64,000 nucleotides of DNA from Megamerina dolium (Eukaryota; Arthropoda; Insecta; Diptera; Megamerinidae), in NCBI GenBank assembly GCA_963854835.1, contig OY978526.1, positions 40,897,140 to 40,961,139 on the forward strand, written 5' to 3'. The notes beneath the pieces were generated by a model that was not told where the DNA came from, did no database searches, and saw only the letters and a list, made by a program, of their open reading frames with translations. A program made the position numbers and the translations under genes. Below are positions 31,818 to 45,062 of this stretch, piece by piece (the stretch's first letter is position 1; the number at the start of each line of letters is the position of its first letter).

Positions 31818-32145
31818 TGGGTGCCGTAGCTCAGAGGTTAGTGTGTTCGCCTTCTGATCTGTAGGTCGTGGTTCAATCCCCGGCTGATGCATAACATATT
31901 TAATATCGATAAGATTTTTCTTTCGAACGGTACCCACCTGTCGGCAAGCAATTGGCAATTCTTCCGACAGTAACAACTTGCCATGAAAAAGCTTCTAAAA
32001 AAGAACTCTGTGACAAAGCTCAGTGTCACAAGTGTTCTGCCGTTCGGAACCGGCTAAAATAAGTAGGTCCCTTCTAATATTGTCCAACAATTTAAGACGC
32101 ACAACAGTAATGGAAGAATGAGCCCTTTGGGGCTCATTGGCCGCT
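31818..32145 (+). mobile_element. tRNA-derived SINE with rearranged tail
   Basis: Close to the 22-kb copy from the head (GGGTGCCGTAGCTCAGAGG; B box GGTTCAATCCC) through CCTTCTAATATTGTCC. The 3' part is altered: GAGAAGCTCGGCCAATGAGCC is replaced by a perfect palindrome, AATGAGCCC-TTTG-GGGCTCATT (32117-32138), followed by TGGCCGCTTCC. That piece is the inverted counterpart of the expected sequence. The TTTA tail and a clear target duplication are absent. Confidence 0.85.
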
Positions 32146-35100
32146 TCCTTCCGAATATCGCTTCCCTCCGAAGATCGTCTATATTCCTAGTCTATATACT
32201 AATGTTATATTTCGGTAATTTTAAATGTTAAAAAATTGACAAATTCGTTTAAATGTCTATTATTTTTACCATCATTCTAAATAGTATTCATTTAAAATCA
32301 CACCTCAAAGTAAAAACACTACACTACACTAGATATATGTACTTAATTCCAAATTTTATTTGGACAAGAAATGCACACATATACACTCGTATGTATATAA
32401 TAAATATATAAGTATTCTGTATGTATTCTACACCAATGCTTAATCAGTTTGTTGAAACACCAAAACCACTAAAAAGGCCATCTTACCGCAGCAAAGCATC
32501 ATTGACTTGCTACCCTACTGTTGCTGAATCTGGAGGTGTAATTTGTGTATTACTCTAAGTATGTACTCGTACCCTGGCACACAAAGATCATCGAGACTGA
32601 TACGTAAGCATGTATGGGCGAGATGCCATTGGGGATTTGTCATCGTGTATGTATGCAAGTGCAAACCTAGAACATGCAATGATGTATTGGTGTTTGTGGT
32701 TAGTTCTGGTAGTATATCATAAGTACGTAGTAGTATACTTAGTAGTAATGCTTGTACTAGTGTTTTATGTAGTTGTGTTGCAACGGTTTTCTTTTTTGTT
32801 AAGTAGCTCTACCTACATATAATATAATATGAAGATTATGTAAAATTACAAATAATGTGTGGTTTGATGTGATGGTAGTAAGAGAGCTCCACATACAAAC
32901 ATATACCTATATGCCATTATGCACACCTACGACGTTCATATGTACTTGCATTTGGTGCGTACGTGTCCTTTGCTTTCCATATGGCTTAAGTTGTCACTGA
33001 GGAAAATGAGATTTAGCTTATACTTCTATGCTTTGGGAAAATATTCTAATGCTATGCTACTGGATGAATCTCATGTGGGTGGTTTATAATACGCACACAC
33101 ACACACTCACACAAAAGGCAACATCACCACTGTAAAACGAGTATTAATAAACTGACACACGAAACAAACACGAACAAAAGCAGAGCAGTGCAGTAGATCT
33201 TCTCTCTTCTTTTGGTGTATGTCGCTTTAATGGTCATAATAAATAATTACGTGTACCTAGCTGTTTCCTAAAGTTTGCAGAAATGTTCATAGTAGGTGCC
33301 TACATACAGATGTTCCCATATAAATCGTTTGTACTCATATACATATTTGCAGGTGTTTTTAACTTCGCACAGTAACTAAGTAAATTCCTCCATTCAATTT
33401 TTATGAATGCGTGTGTGTGTGTGTGTGTGTGTGCATATGTACATTACACATGGTGCATTTAAAGATTATTTACGAGTATTATTTGTTGAAAGGTACGAGT
33501 AGCTGATTCTCTTTCGAAGTGTAGCTAATGGACTAAGCTACAGTGGAATCAGGATTATATAGCAACAATAACGAAAGTTAGGGTATTTAAAAAGCATTTA
33601 CCTAAATGCACTTTAATGTATGCGTATACGATATGTGTAATACTAAGCGAGTAGGTATTTTATGTTGTAATATTTAAAATAGTTGTATTTTATTTTCAAA
33701 TTTCCCTTCTCTCTCTTTTTCTGTTACGTTTATTCCATCTAATCTAATTGTCTGTGCACTTTGTAATAAAAACGTTTAAGTCGTTGCTCTATTTGTTGTT
33801 GTTGCTGTTGTTGAACATCCATTTTATCTCAAGCATTTGCCGTTGCCACAATAATGTACATGCATAGATACGCTGGCGCCATTTTGTTGTTGTTGTTGTT
33901 GTTGTTGTTGTTATTGTTGTTATCGCTCTAAGCTTCCCAGTTCATTGTGTATGTGTGGTAATGCTCATTTTCTAGCTGCATTCTATGCAAATGTGTACGT
34001 GTGTATGCATACGCACAAAAACAACTATTTATCATCAGCCGTATATAAATAAGTGCACATATTAACCCTATGCAGCATGAGTTTGTGTAAGATATATATT
34101 AAATCGATAAATTTGCTCAATTGAAAACTTTTAATTTTTCTCCTTGAAGTTTGAGTCAACCGGAATGTATACCTATGATAGGAGTCAGTCTAGAAGATTC
34201 ATCTGGATAAAAATACAGACTGGGAACAAGCTGTCATTTGAACAAATACGATGGAGCTGAGCTGTCACTCTAGCTTCATCGTCCGTGATAGTTGCTTTGA
34301 TAATTGTTTTGCCTAGAACGTCCTAAATCACCTTATTCTCTGCTGGAGTGTCCAGTAGCCACGTCGTTTTTCAGTTACATATCTCACATATATGAAACAC
34401 TTCCCTAATTACGATTGTTCAGTGCCAGCAGGTATGGAAGTCTGCTGTGCTGAGACGTATCATTAAACACTTTCGCGTGCTCTGTATGTAGTGCCAGTGC
34501 TCCTAATGTTGTAGATTGCAGTATGTCATGGCAAACAATAGGTAATTGAAGTCTAACGAACAGTCCCTTCAAACAAGCTCTTGCGAGTTAAACATGTTTT
34601 GAAATATCCTAAACATCAGTCTGCTCGTGAACTAACAATTTAATTCTACCTAATAATGGCATCAGATTCAAAGCGATATTTCCATACGACTGTGTGACAT
34701 CGACACCGTCGACGTCCCCTTCCTAGTGTATACCGTCTACTGTGGCCCATTACGCATTACCTCATTCACCAGCGCTGATAACAATTTGTCTTCTATCAAA
34801 ACAATATCCTGATCTTATTGTTTCGTTATCTGCTGTAAGGCGAAGTTGGAGAGACGAATTCGTCGGCTAATAAGTGAAGCTTGTCATATGAAGTTCGTAT
34901 TAACCCGGTCGGAGTTCAACATCCACAATATGTACAACTAAATATACGATAAAGAAACGATGACTAATGAAGATGAGTAGAAAAGTTACTGAAAAGTACT
35001 GATCAATTTTTATTTTCTAGCACTTCTCCTTTTAACTTTAATTTTGTCTTGTAGCTCTTTTTTTGCAGATTTATTAAAGTTGGTGTCACATTTGAATCGA

Positions 35101-35429
35101 AACACTAGAAGGTTAAATATGTTATATGTTATTATATTAAAGCACTTATTGCATTACATATAAAACTACTTAATTTGAATGAGCCTTTTGAGAAAACTTC
35201 CACTGTAGTATATTATGCACATTGCATGTATATGCCACTGAAGCATAATCAGCGCAGCGTCGCTTAAGTATTTCAAATTCTTTGTTGAGAATGCACTGCA
35301 TATTACTTGCTGCATATTATTTACAGATTTCTTTAAAATTAAGATTATTGTTAGTACAAATTTTGAAATTACTTATATATGTACTGAATATACCAAATAC
35401 TCATTGCCAAAGCTTTGAGCTATTACGGT
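32146..35429. other. Intergenic AT-rich DNA
   Basis: No recognised gene. It contains (GT)n at 33411-33432 and (TTG)n at 33884-33920. The part at 34140-34960 is of more even composition and may be a decayed mobile element, but no frame on either strand gave a motif I could name. Confidence 0.4.
33884..33920. repeat. (TTG)n microsatellite
   Basis: A TTG/GTT trinucleotide run with one interruption (TTATTG), in non-coding DNA. Confidence 0.9.
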
Positions 35430-36480
35430 TTAGCAAAGGAAAAATATGACATAAATCATAGACAATACATTCAAATTTAAAATTTTCTTTCTCTCTAGAG
35501 TGTTTTTTTTGCGTAACACCAAAGCATAGGGATGCCTCTCAAACTTAGCTAAACAGTTCTTAATAAATGTGGAAACTTCATCAGTTACAATCGGAATGTA
35601 TAAGTCACTGTCGATATTGGAGTTTTTAATGTACCAAGGAGCATTGGTAATCATTTGAACGATTTTAGATTGCATGTTTTGGAGTTTTTCCACATTTGAT
35701 GGTATTGCAGTACCTGAGAGTTGCATATATTAAGTAAATATGGGTTTAATGACAGCCTTATAAAGTAGTACTTTATAGTTCAGTTTGAACTTGTTCTGTC
35801 TGTTTATGAGCCATGCCAATTCATTTACTTTAAGTTTTATTTGGGTTGCGATTGAGATGCATTACTAGATATTTGGTGTCTAAAGCTGAGAGTTCGGCTT
35901 GGAGTTAATTAGCACAGGTGGACAAGAACTCCTGCTTAGAGTAAACGCGATGTGAACACATTTGGACTCATTGACTTTTATTCTCCAGCAGTCAAGCCAT
36001 TGTTGAAGATTATTTACATGTTCTTGGAGAAGTTGTGATGCCAATAACGGGTCTGGATGAGGGAATAATATGGATGTAACATCTGCAAAAGTATAGGTGA
36101 CTATATTGGTGTTGGTCCGAAAATCCGCAGTGTATAACATATAGAGCCTTGTGGTACTCCAGCGTGAATGGTGTATTCAATTGAGGTGAAGCATTTATGT
36201 CTTACCATGTGAATGTTTGAAGGCAACATATTCTTTAATTTGTGAAAAAGTAATTCATGCCAGACCTTATCAAACGCCTGGGTTATATCGAGAAATACTG
36301 CGGAACAGTAATGCTTTCTTTCATATGTATCTTTTATAGTGCTGTGCTTCTCTCGGAAACCAAACTGATGCTCAGGTATGATGTTTTGTGGTTAATTGCA
36401 TTTCTAATGCGCTATATTATCAAATTTTCAGAGTTTTGAGAACATTGATAAGAAACTAATGGGTCTATAGGACGTGGGTA
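35430..36480 (-). pseudogene. Jockey-like non-LTR retrotransposon, reverse-transcriptase remnant
   Basis: Read on the minus strand from 36480 downward, the order of reverse-transcriptase blocks is clear: YRPISFLSMFSKL; PEHQFGFREKHST; SAVFLDITQAFDKVWHELL (motif A with Asp); HAGVPQGSI (motif B); YTFADVTSI (the FADD motif C, with the second Asp changed to Val); HVNNLQQWLDCWRIKVN; then NAPWYIKNSNIDSDLYIP near 35640 and a final block to 35430. Block spacing and motif style (Q-A-FDKVWH, VPQGS, WR-KVNE-K) are those of the Jockey clade. Several frameshifts and stops make it inactive. The start of the element and its poly(A) tail were not seen. Confidence 0.85.
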
Positions 36481-39400
36481 AATGCTTACAATAGGTGATT
36501 GGCAAAAGCAGTTCTTTTTCTGCACCATTTCTTACCCAATCACTGCTTGTATAGACCTTTTTATTTATTTTGTCGCTCGTCATAGTGAGAAGTTTGAGCT
36601 GAAGATATGTATCAAATTTAATTTCATTTAATAAGAAATTATGTCCGCGAAGAACAAATGTACATCCGTAAATTTACACAAGAAAAATAAAAATATTGTG
36701 CAAATTCAGACTGTCCATAATGATGATGAATGATAGCATTATTATATATTGTGGCTTATTACCTACACATTATCTGATCTCAATTAAGTATATACACATT
36801 TCTCGGACATACGCACAAGCACTTTCACATACGCACTTGCCAGTTGTCGGTCGATGTTCATCTCTTGCATGTGAACGCGAATGAAGCAATCAATATATGT
36901 ACATAGTTGTGATTTTTGTATTTCTATTGTATATTTATATAAGTGTGTATATGTGCTTGATATAGGCTTAATATAAATTCTAAGAACGGTTTATTGTGTC
37001 TCTCTTGAAATGAATTAAAATCACGTTTACGAATTGATAATTGCACGTTTGCATGTTAAGGAATTGCAAGAATTACACACAAATATAACTAAATTTACGT
37101 ATACAACAAATACATTATTTGCTTATGAGATAGAATTTCTGAACAATATGGTTGCGGAACATTTGTCGAGTTTGTTCAGTTGCTGTACTGGCCCATATCT
37201 ACCACATAATTACTTTTCACAATGTCTCTGCTGTAGAAGCAAAATTCTTCTCCTTATAGGATTACCGCATAACCAAAGGCGGCATGTTGACACCATTGAA
37301 GTCCTCATGTAAAGTAAAATATAAGAACAAACAATCGTTAAGCAATTAACTGCTGCTCCTAAGTACTCAGGTCTATGGCATAAAAATATATTTAAAGAAA
37401 GTAGCAAATAAAATACGACTAGTGAGTAAGAGATACTACTACTCCTGTATTGGTATGCGTATTTGTGTTAATTACACAAAATATCATTTGCGAGCATATT
37501 TAATCGCAACGGCTACATACATATGTATGTGTGTGGGTCGATGTAGAATGCTTGTTTGCTTACAATCAAATCCAATAATTCGATGTAGCTAACTTTATTG
37601 TCATCCGTACGACTATACATTGTATCTGGTAAAAGTCAAACATACTCGTATATGTGTAAATGTATGTAGGAGTAATTAGATATTAAGCGTTACCAGTGTT
37701 TCCTTTTAATGACAATGGCACTAATAGTAGTTTATTGTTACAAAAATGCTAACAACAACAACCAAAATGACAACTACATATGTAAGTGTATCAATAGAAA
37801 CAAAGAAGCAAAAAGTAGGGAACGCACACACACACACACATATGTGTACATGTACGATGTATAGTACATATATATAGTAAGTATCTATAAATACTTATAG
37901 GCATCACACAAAATGAACGACACGACAAAGCAAAAGTTACAGAGGACTAACTATTAACTACAATATTTGAATAGGTGCGCCTATGTGTGTGTTTCTGTGT
38001 GTTTATTTGAAATTTGCATATAACTACAATACACACATGTAGATGATTTCGAGTGAGTTAGAATGGGTCATGGACAATTGAAGATGTGATGGAAATCTCC
38101 CAACTTAACTTTTGCCTGTGCAAAAGTCTTCCGATAATGTTGAAAACATTTTTTATGGTCATAGTTTTTACACATTAAATCATCTGCCTCCATTTCGGCA
38201 TATCGGAAGTGCATAAAATATAACGAAATGTCTTAAAAACAGAGCTGCAAACCAATTTGAATCAAATTATTCGTCGAGTGGCCAAATTGCGGCCACGTCT
38301 CTTTGAAACTCGATGAAGCGAAAGTTAGTGTTTTTCAAACGTTTGATTTCGAAATTTTACAGATTTTCCAAACTGACACTGAGCCAGTGAAATCAATAGT
38401 TTAAAAAACCTGTATTTATTAATGAAACCAAACGAAAAAGCTTTTCCGAAATTGTGTGTAACATGTCGAATATATTAATTTCAACAATTTATCAACAAAA
38501 ATCACGTTTAAGGTGGTAGGGGGTAGGTATATATAGGAGGAATGTTCGGGGAAGAGAAAAAAAAAGGGATCAGTCATACATTCCGCCACTTCAAGATGCA
38601 TTCGTAAGCAGTTTTTTAGGTTATTTATCGATTGTAAGGTGCTTATAAGTCCTTTTTGTAGGAAAATTATGTATTTGGTGAAGATAGATGATTAGTATGT
38701 CAAGAAAAAACAGTAAATAGTACAAATTAATGAGGCACCGTGGAAGCGGCGGAGACCCAATTTAAAAAAAAACGAGGTTTGGTCATCCATTTACCCCTAT
38801 AGGAACAATTCTGGATATTAAAATGAATGTTTAAGCTTTCATCAATCTTTTTTAAGGTTAAAGGTGTAATTAGACCTGACTGAGTTTAACTATCGCTTTT
38901 TGCTTTTTGATGTGGTTCTCGGGGCGTAAATTCTGGAAGTTTCACCATGAACGTGCCACTCGTCTCGTCAAAGTCGACGACATGTCATTAAAATAAAAAG
39001 GAATGGAAAAAGAATAATCAATATATTGTAATTTTATGTAACTATTTTAAATATGCTCATTTTACACCACATAATGTTATTTGATACAGCAGACACAAAT
39101 TTTAGTTAAGTGTGTTTTAAAGTTATTAAAATTAATTAAACATTTTTGTACTTTTTGTACTACACACCTTTTTTTCACTAAGGGTAAACTTTGTGATCCT
39201 TTTGGATAAAAGACTGATTTGGAAATTGGACCAACAAAGTTATTTTCAGAATCGTAATGAAGAATACACCAATTAAGTATCCAAACAAGATTTATGACAA
39301 ACGCTTAAAATCCACATAAATTGCCATTCACAAATCAGTCGAAATATTGCCACAAGTTGATTGGTAGCGAAGTTCTATGCGCCATCCCAATCTACCCGAC

Positions 39401-41879
39401 ATTACACTATAAACTATGATGATATATATCTCTATGTAAATTTCGCTACGTGCACACATATTCGTATCAAAAGATTGCTATTTCGGAAAATATGTAAGTA
39501 GCAAATTTTAAATACAATACAAACAGAAGCAAAACGATTATAACTTTGTATGGATTACAATGTTATTTTGTAGGTGGATTAACTAAAATGACGACGTCGA
39601 CTCGACTCCGACGACGACGACAACAATAATAGCCATTTTATAATAATAATAATAATAATAATTATAACAGCCACAGCAATTATAATAGCAACAATGAGGT
39701 ATGAGTTGTACGAGGTAGTCTGGATGTTCGTTTCCAATGTGTTGTAATATATTCTTACCTAATTTTTGCACTAAGCTAAACTAAATGAGACAGAAGTATA
39801 CCAAATCAAACATATCTATACACCTATATACATACAGTTATGCTTAAATACATACATAGTAAATCTAAATCTATTATAAACATGCGCTACGTAGTCTATA
39901 TGTTGTGTATCCTTTAGCCAGCGGATGAGACTAGTGGTGACCCAAATGAGTTTTGAATGAAAATTTTATTGTTAGTATTTGTACGTATATGTGGAGCTAT
40001 AGGTTAGTATGTATGTATGTATGTGTTTGTAAATTAAAATGAAAGTTGTGTAACTTAATCAAAAAATGTATCACAAAAGTCTATGATTAATATGAAATGC
40101 GTCTACACATAAAAGCAGACACAAAACCACTGCAGGTGGGTGACAAATAAAATTGCACACACACACACATACACGTGGACGTATTATTTAGAAAGAATGA
40201 AGGTGTTAACACTTTTGTTACATGATTGAATTGCCATATATACGAGTATACAGAAGTATATGGTTAATAGAATGGAAGTAAGAAGAACAAATGAATACAT
40301 AAAAAAGATATCAAATAAAAGGAATTATGAAAAGATGTTATTGTAGTGAGAAAAAATAATCATGAAACGAACTAGAACATCAATTTGTTGTCAGGTGCCA
40401 ACAAAAGGGTTAAGAGCAAACTTGTTTGTTCGAATGTTTCAAAATTCAATTTACTCTTCTATATTTTATAATACATCCATACAGAAGTATGTAAGCTTTT
40501 AAGAAAGAAGTCATACAAATTTCTAACACGTAATAATGAAATTAGAAGCAGTATGCTGCTGAAGGAGTACCTATACAAATGGAGATACAAGCAAGCAAGC
40601 AACGCTGTGGCGGCAAATATAGCAAAAACCTACCGAATGAATGTATGTATGTGACTGTGTATACGTACGAGATATTGCATATATTGTATGTCTACACTTT
40701 TGTGTCTCTCTCTCCTCTACCGGTTTATATGTACATACATCCATATAAGTAATTTACAATGTGTATATTATTCAATTAAATTTTTATGGTTTCTTTTGAA
40801 GAATAACAGGAGAAATGTTGCTTTTAAAAGTTCAATTTCATTAAGAAAAACATATTCTTTAATATGCATACGATTTTGAGTCATGCAGATGGGTTACATT
40901 AAAGATCGGAGTAGACGTACTTTCGTTTTTATATATGACGGCTTTGTCACTGTTTACATTTTAGAGCACATGGACTCTATCGATAACAAAGGCTATATCA
41001 TCACTCTGCTCTCTACGTCATGTAAGTACTTTTAGTCCATTGAAATATACACAAACACATACATATTGATACTGTGACAGGAAAAAGACTACATTCACTT
41101 ACAACTTTATCATAAATTTTGAAATGGTTCGTGTTTGTGGAAAATGTATAAATGAATTTCTAATGAAACCACATTAGGGTTCGTCATAGTTCTGCCATAA
41201 CAACGAATATAGAATTAAATTAAAAGCATAGCTAAAATATAAAATTGTAACAATAAAATTTTAATGTCTCAATATACGAGTATGTATGTATTGACGATTT
41301 TGCTGACATTGCTTATTCTGTAACCACTCCAGGCCATAAGTAAACAGTTTACAAAATGGATTTTATGTAAAAGCAGTATTGCAGCAATGGCTATCCAAAC
41401 CTTACAATATACACAATAAGTATTTTGTAGCACAATTCTGGGAAGCCATTGTTATTACGAGTACAGTATTATGGAGAAAAATCTAATAAACTACTTTACT
41501 CTGTTTTTATTATTCAGTTTTCTTGTCATGTCTATGAACTATTTTTGTATAGGATCAAATGATTCCTTGAATTTTTGGTTTTAATTTGTTTCTACTAATT
41601 ATGTTCATTTACGTATAGTACATCTTGTTTATGTGCTTTGTAGGAGAAGGCAAAATTAAAAAATATGAATTAATTTTTTGCTGAAACACATTAAAATCAA
41701 ATATTTGTTGGCATGCATTGCAATACCAAAAAAGAGAGAAGAAATACGTATGTTGCAACAGGCTGAGGAATGGATAATATTGAACATCGACAATAGACAA
41801 GTTGAACCAACAGTTTTAATTAGTTTTTCTATTAATTTATTGTACAGAAAGTGAATTGAGTTAGAGTTAGACCCAGTTA
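36481..41879. other. Intergenic AT-rich DNA
   Basis: I see no gene across 5.4 kb. Simple repeats include (CA)n near 37827-37840, (AAT)n near 39641-39660 and short (GTAT)n runs near 40010-40023. The section at 38240-39000 has a more mixed composition but no readable motif. The octamer TACTCGTA or its complement occurs at 37643, 40241, 41275 and 41457. Confidence 0.45.
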
Positions 41880-42350
41880 CAAATCTTACTTACTCCTTAC
41901 ACCAGAGATTTGGTCTTTGCTGGAGATCTTTGTGTTCTTTAATTTGTTCAACACCTCTGGTATTTTGAAGGTTATGCTACAAATAACCGATGGCTTTTGT
42001 GACATCGAAGGATAGTTTCTCATACTTCTCCTGGGATGATGTAAATATGAGAAATCGTTATATGTGAATCATTCACAAATAAATTAATTGTTGGCCATGA
42101 TACTCGTTTCCAATTTCTAAGTCGAAACTAGAGAAACTCAGAAATTAGTTTTCATTTAAAAACCAGCCTCTCAAAAAAAAATCACAGTATGGTCCAATAC
42201 TCTCTCAAATGCCATAGAGTATGATTAATGCATGAAATTATGCCATATCCAGCGAGTTAGTGTAAAGTTAAGCAAAAGTCTATTTTGAAGTAAATTGGTT
42301 CAAGCATCCAGCAATTTTCTGTTGACTAACTTCTTAAACAAGTTGCCATA
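41880..42350 (-). pseudogene. Probable non-LTR reverse-transcriptase remnant
   Basis: On the minus strand, KIPEVLNKLKNTKISSKDQI near 41970-41895 resembles the EVL-x-x-LK-x-x-K-S-x-G-PDGI block that starts many non-LTR reverse-transcriptase domains. A further piece, FERVLDHTVIFFLRG, near 42220-42170 resembles the AFD-x-V-x-H...LL motif A region. However, these two blocks appear in reversed order along the minus strand relative to a normal element, so the locus is rearranged or one match is spurious. The call is tentative. Confidence 0.3.
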
Positions 42351-42352
42351 AG

Positions 42353-43935
42353 CGCAAGCATATGCATGTGTGAGTGTGTGTACTCAACTATATTTTTATG
42401 TACATAGTTTTGTTAGAGAATTCTTTTATATTATTTTTAGCTCTTCTCTTAAACACAGATGTATGAAAGTGTGTAGCTAAATACATGCTCAAGTGCGAAC
42501 ATTTGTCGGTATTCACATGGACAAAAGGCACTCACTATTTACGGGTCTATGAGTGTTTGTGTGAGCATTGTGTTGCATTCAATTCAAGCATTCGATGCTA
42601 GTTGAAAACACACAGCTGGTGTTGCACAAAAAGGTGCAAATTTTACTTCAATGCATAGTACTATAATAGTACATATTGTGGTAGTACCATCGAAGGAAGA
42701 CAGGGATACAGAGAGAGATAGAATCCTTCTGGCTAAACACCTTTAGCCAGAATGTATGGGTTAAGGAAGTGGTTAGGTACTAAAAATTTTGTAATAAAAA
42801 CTATTTAAAATATTTTGAAAAAATAAAACAAATCAAAACAAAAATGTAGAAGAGACTGCAATTTCTTTTATTTTCATCTTTTATCCTTGTGCATTTTGTT
42901 GAAATTACACATGAGAATGTATGAGAAGAACTTTTTATTGCTGCATTTTAAATAAATATTATTCTATTTTCACACACACGCACACATATACACGAGTATA
43001 TTTATTCATCTGCTGCCATCTACTGTCCATACGAACCGAATGCCACAATAAATACAATAAAAATGTTGAAAATGCTTTTGACAGTGAGACAATTTCTTAG
43101 TTTATGTTTTATATTCTATATACTTCTCTCTCTCTATATATATACACATACATATACACGAATGTCTGTACATATAATAATGCACTTTGCAGACTCCTTT
43201 GCACTTTGCAATCCATGAAACCTTACTGGTTGATGGCCTTTATCGTTACATCTACACAATTGTGCTCTTTGGCGATGATAGTCGATGTGCGTGTGTGTAT
43301 GTATACGTTTTCAGGCGGTCGCTTGTCATGTTTGTCATGTCTACGGTTTGTTTATTTTGGCTTGTCGTTAAAGGACATTTAAGTTATTTACTAAGACAGC
43401 AATTAGAAGCTAATTATTATTTATTTGGGTCGGTTTTTGTGGCAAGTACTTAAAAGAATCACGCTTATTTTCTTTATAAGTTCCGGGTGATATCGTTTTA
43501 AAAGATGCAACATTTTGTTTTATATTTTGTTAGCATTAAACTTGATATTGCTATTCTTCCAGGGCCCTATTTTGGCGAACAACTCTACTAATCGAAGACT
43601 TCAATAATTTTCAGTCAAACTTCTAGAAATTTTGGCAAGTCACTACGCTGATCAATCTGGTAAATTATTATTTTTTTCAGACCCACCAAATACACAGCAA
43701 AAGCTTAATAATTCTTAACTCTGGCTTAACCACCGTCTCATTTGCTTCATCGCTTTTTGACCACAATCGTTTTTGTACAAGATTGGCAAAGGCTTCGCGG
43801 ATGGTAATACAATTAATTTACAATTTACAATACATTTTGAATGGCGGACCAACCTGTGTGAGATGCATGTTTAGCACCAAAAATATCGAAATGACGTCGA
43901 CGAATGTATATACAAATTACTTCAGTAATCTAGCA
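42353..43935. other. Intergenic AT-rich DNA with one strong hairpin
   Basis: No gene recognised. It includes the perfect hairpin at 42727-42752. Open frames at 43104-43453 are Leu/Tyr/Ser-rich and begin in a CT/TA-repeat. I regard them as chance. Confidence 0.4.
42727..42752. repeat. Perfect 11-bp inverted repeat with 4-nt loop
   Basis: TTCTGGCTAAA (42727-42737), loop CACC, TTTAGCCAGAA (42742-42752). It is preceded by AGAGATAGAATCCT, a string also found just inside the right end of the inverted-repeat element at 6.8 kb. No T-run follows on either strand, so nothing suggests a pol III terminator. Function unknown. Confidence 0.75.
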
Positions 43936-43939
43936 GAAA

Positions 43940-44075
43940 TAAAAAAAATAATAGATATGTGGCTTTTACAGATCCCGAATGTCCCTTTGACCGAGCTTCT
44001 ATTCCAGTAGTGTTGTGCGTGATGAATTTTGCACAGTATTGGACCTGCTTGTATTAGACGGTTGCGAGTGTCGCT
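43940..44075 (-). mobile_element. Diverged SINE 3' fragment
   Basis: In minus orientation the A-rich tail (rc at 43940-43955) is followed by blocks matching the SINE 3' half: GAGCTTCTATTCCAGTAGTG, then CACAGTATTGGACCTGCTTG and GACGGTTGCGAG. The tRNA head is absent and divergence is high. No duplication was found. Confidence 0.65.
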
Positions 44076-44172
44076 ACTCTTCACACTATGTACATATATT
44101 AAAGTGCTTTATCGTCAATACACAAAAAAAAAACGGAAATAATAATATCAAGTATTTGGTTTCTACGACACA

Positions 44173-44400
44173 CTTTGTCGGCAAGCAATTGGCAATTCTT
44201 CCGACAGTAACAACTTGCCATGAAAAAAGTTTCTAAAAGAACTCTGTGACAAAGCTCAGAAAAAGTGATGTCACAAGGGTTCTGTCATTCGGAACAGGCT
44301 AAAATAAGTAGCTCCCTTCTAATACGCACAACAGTAATGGAAGAGAAGCTCGGCAAATGAGCCCTTCGGGGCTTTAAGTGCCACATATTTATTTTTTTTC
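44173..44400 (+). mobile_element. SINE, 5'-truncated, with 11-bp target duplication
   Basis: Contains the body from TTGTCGGCAAGCAATTGGC to AGTGCCACATATTTA and a T-rich end. The tRNA head is missing. The direct repeat TCTACGACACA flanks it at 44162-44172 and 44401-44411. Confidence 0.85.
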
Positions 44401-44584
44401 TCTACGACACATGAAGCTTGGTTTATTTTATAACGTCCATAATTATATTTCGGCCAGTTAATTGAATAAGGTAAACTCTTTTGAAAAACCTTTAAAAATT
44501 GTACTTTCTATGAAATAATTAACGTAAATGATTAACTACATCAATATTCTTAGAAAGTTTGCATGGGCTTCGTATGCAATATTA

Positions 44585-44949
44585 AAAAAAAAAAAATATG
44601 TGGCACTTAAAGCCCCAAAGGGCTCATTGGCCGAGCTTCTCTTCCATTACTGTTGTGTGTCTTTAAATTTGGACAGTATTAGAAGGGACCTACTTATTTT
44701 AGCCGGTTCCGAACGGCAGGACACTTGTGACATCACTTTTTCTGAGCTTTGTCACAGAGTTCTTTAAGAAGCTTTTTCATGGCAAGTTGTTACTGTCGGA
44801 AGAATTGCCAATTGCTTGCCGACAGGTGGGTACCATTCGAAAGAAAAATCTTATCGATATTAAATTTGTTATGCATCAGCCGGGGATTGAACCACGACCT
44901 AAAGATCAGAAGGCGAACACACTAACCACTGAGCTACGGCACCCACAAT
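44585..44949 (-). mobile_element. Full-length tRNA-derived SINE
   Basis: A complete copy in minus orientation: A-rich tail at left, then the body, then the tRNA-like head ending at 44946 (rc CTGAGCTACGGCACCCA), with B box rc GGGATTGAACC. A perfect 13-bp duplication, GTATGCAATATTA, flanks it (44572-44584 and 44950-44962). With the 22-kb copy it defines a unit of about 350-370 bp. Confidence 0.9.
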
Positions 44950-44964
44950 GTATGCAATATTACA

Positions 44965-45062
44965 TTTTTTTTTTTTAATTTTCTCGCTCAGGATTCGAAT
45001 TCACGACTAGTACATAGAAGATCAACTTACAAACCAACTGAGTACTGTACTTTCACTGGATC
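44965..45062 (-). pseudogene. tRNA-like retropseudogene or second SINE head
   Basis: In minus orientation there is a degenerate A box (CTCAGTTGG, near 45034-45042), then a B-box-like TTCGAATCC (44991-44999), 31-40 bp apart as in tRNA genes, then an A-rich tail (poly-T on the plus strand at 44965-44976). Neither box is perfect and I could not fold a full cloverleaf by eye. It directly abuts the target duplication of the previous SINE. It could be a tRNA pseudogene, another SINE family or chance. Confidence 0.4.

Noticed and set aside
34140..34960. Possible decayed retroelement
   Set aside because: The composition is more even than its surroundings, but I could read no conserved motif in six frames, so I do not name it.
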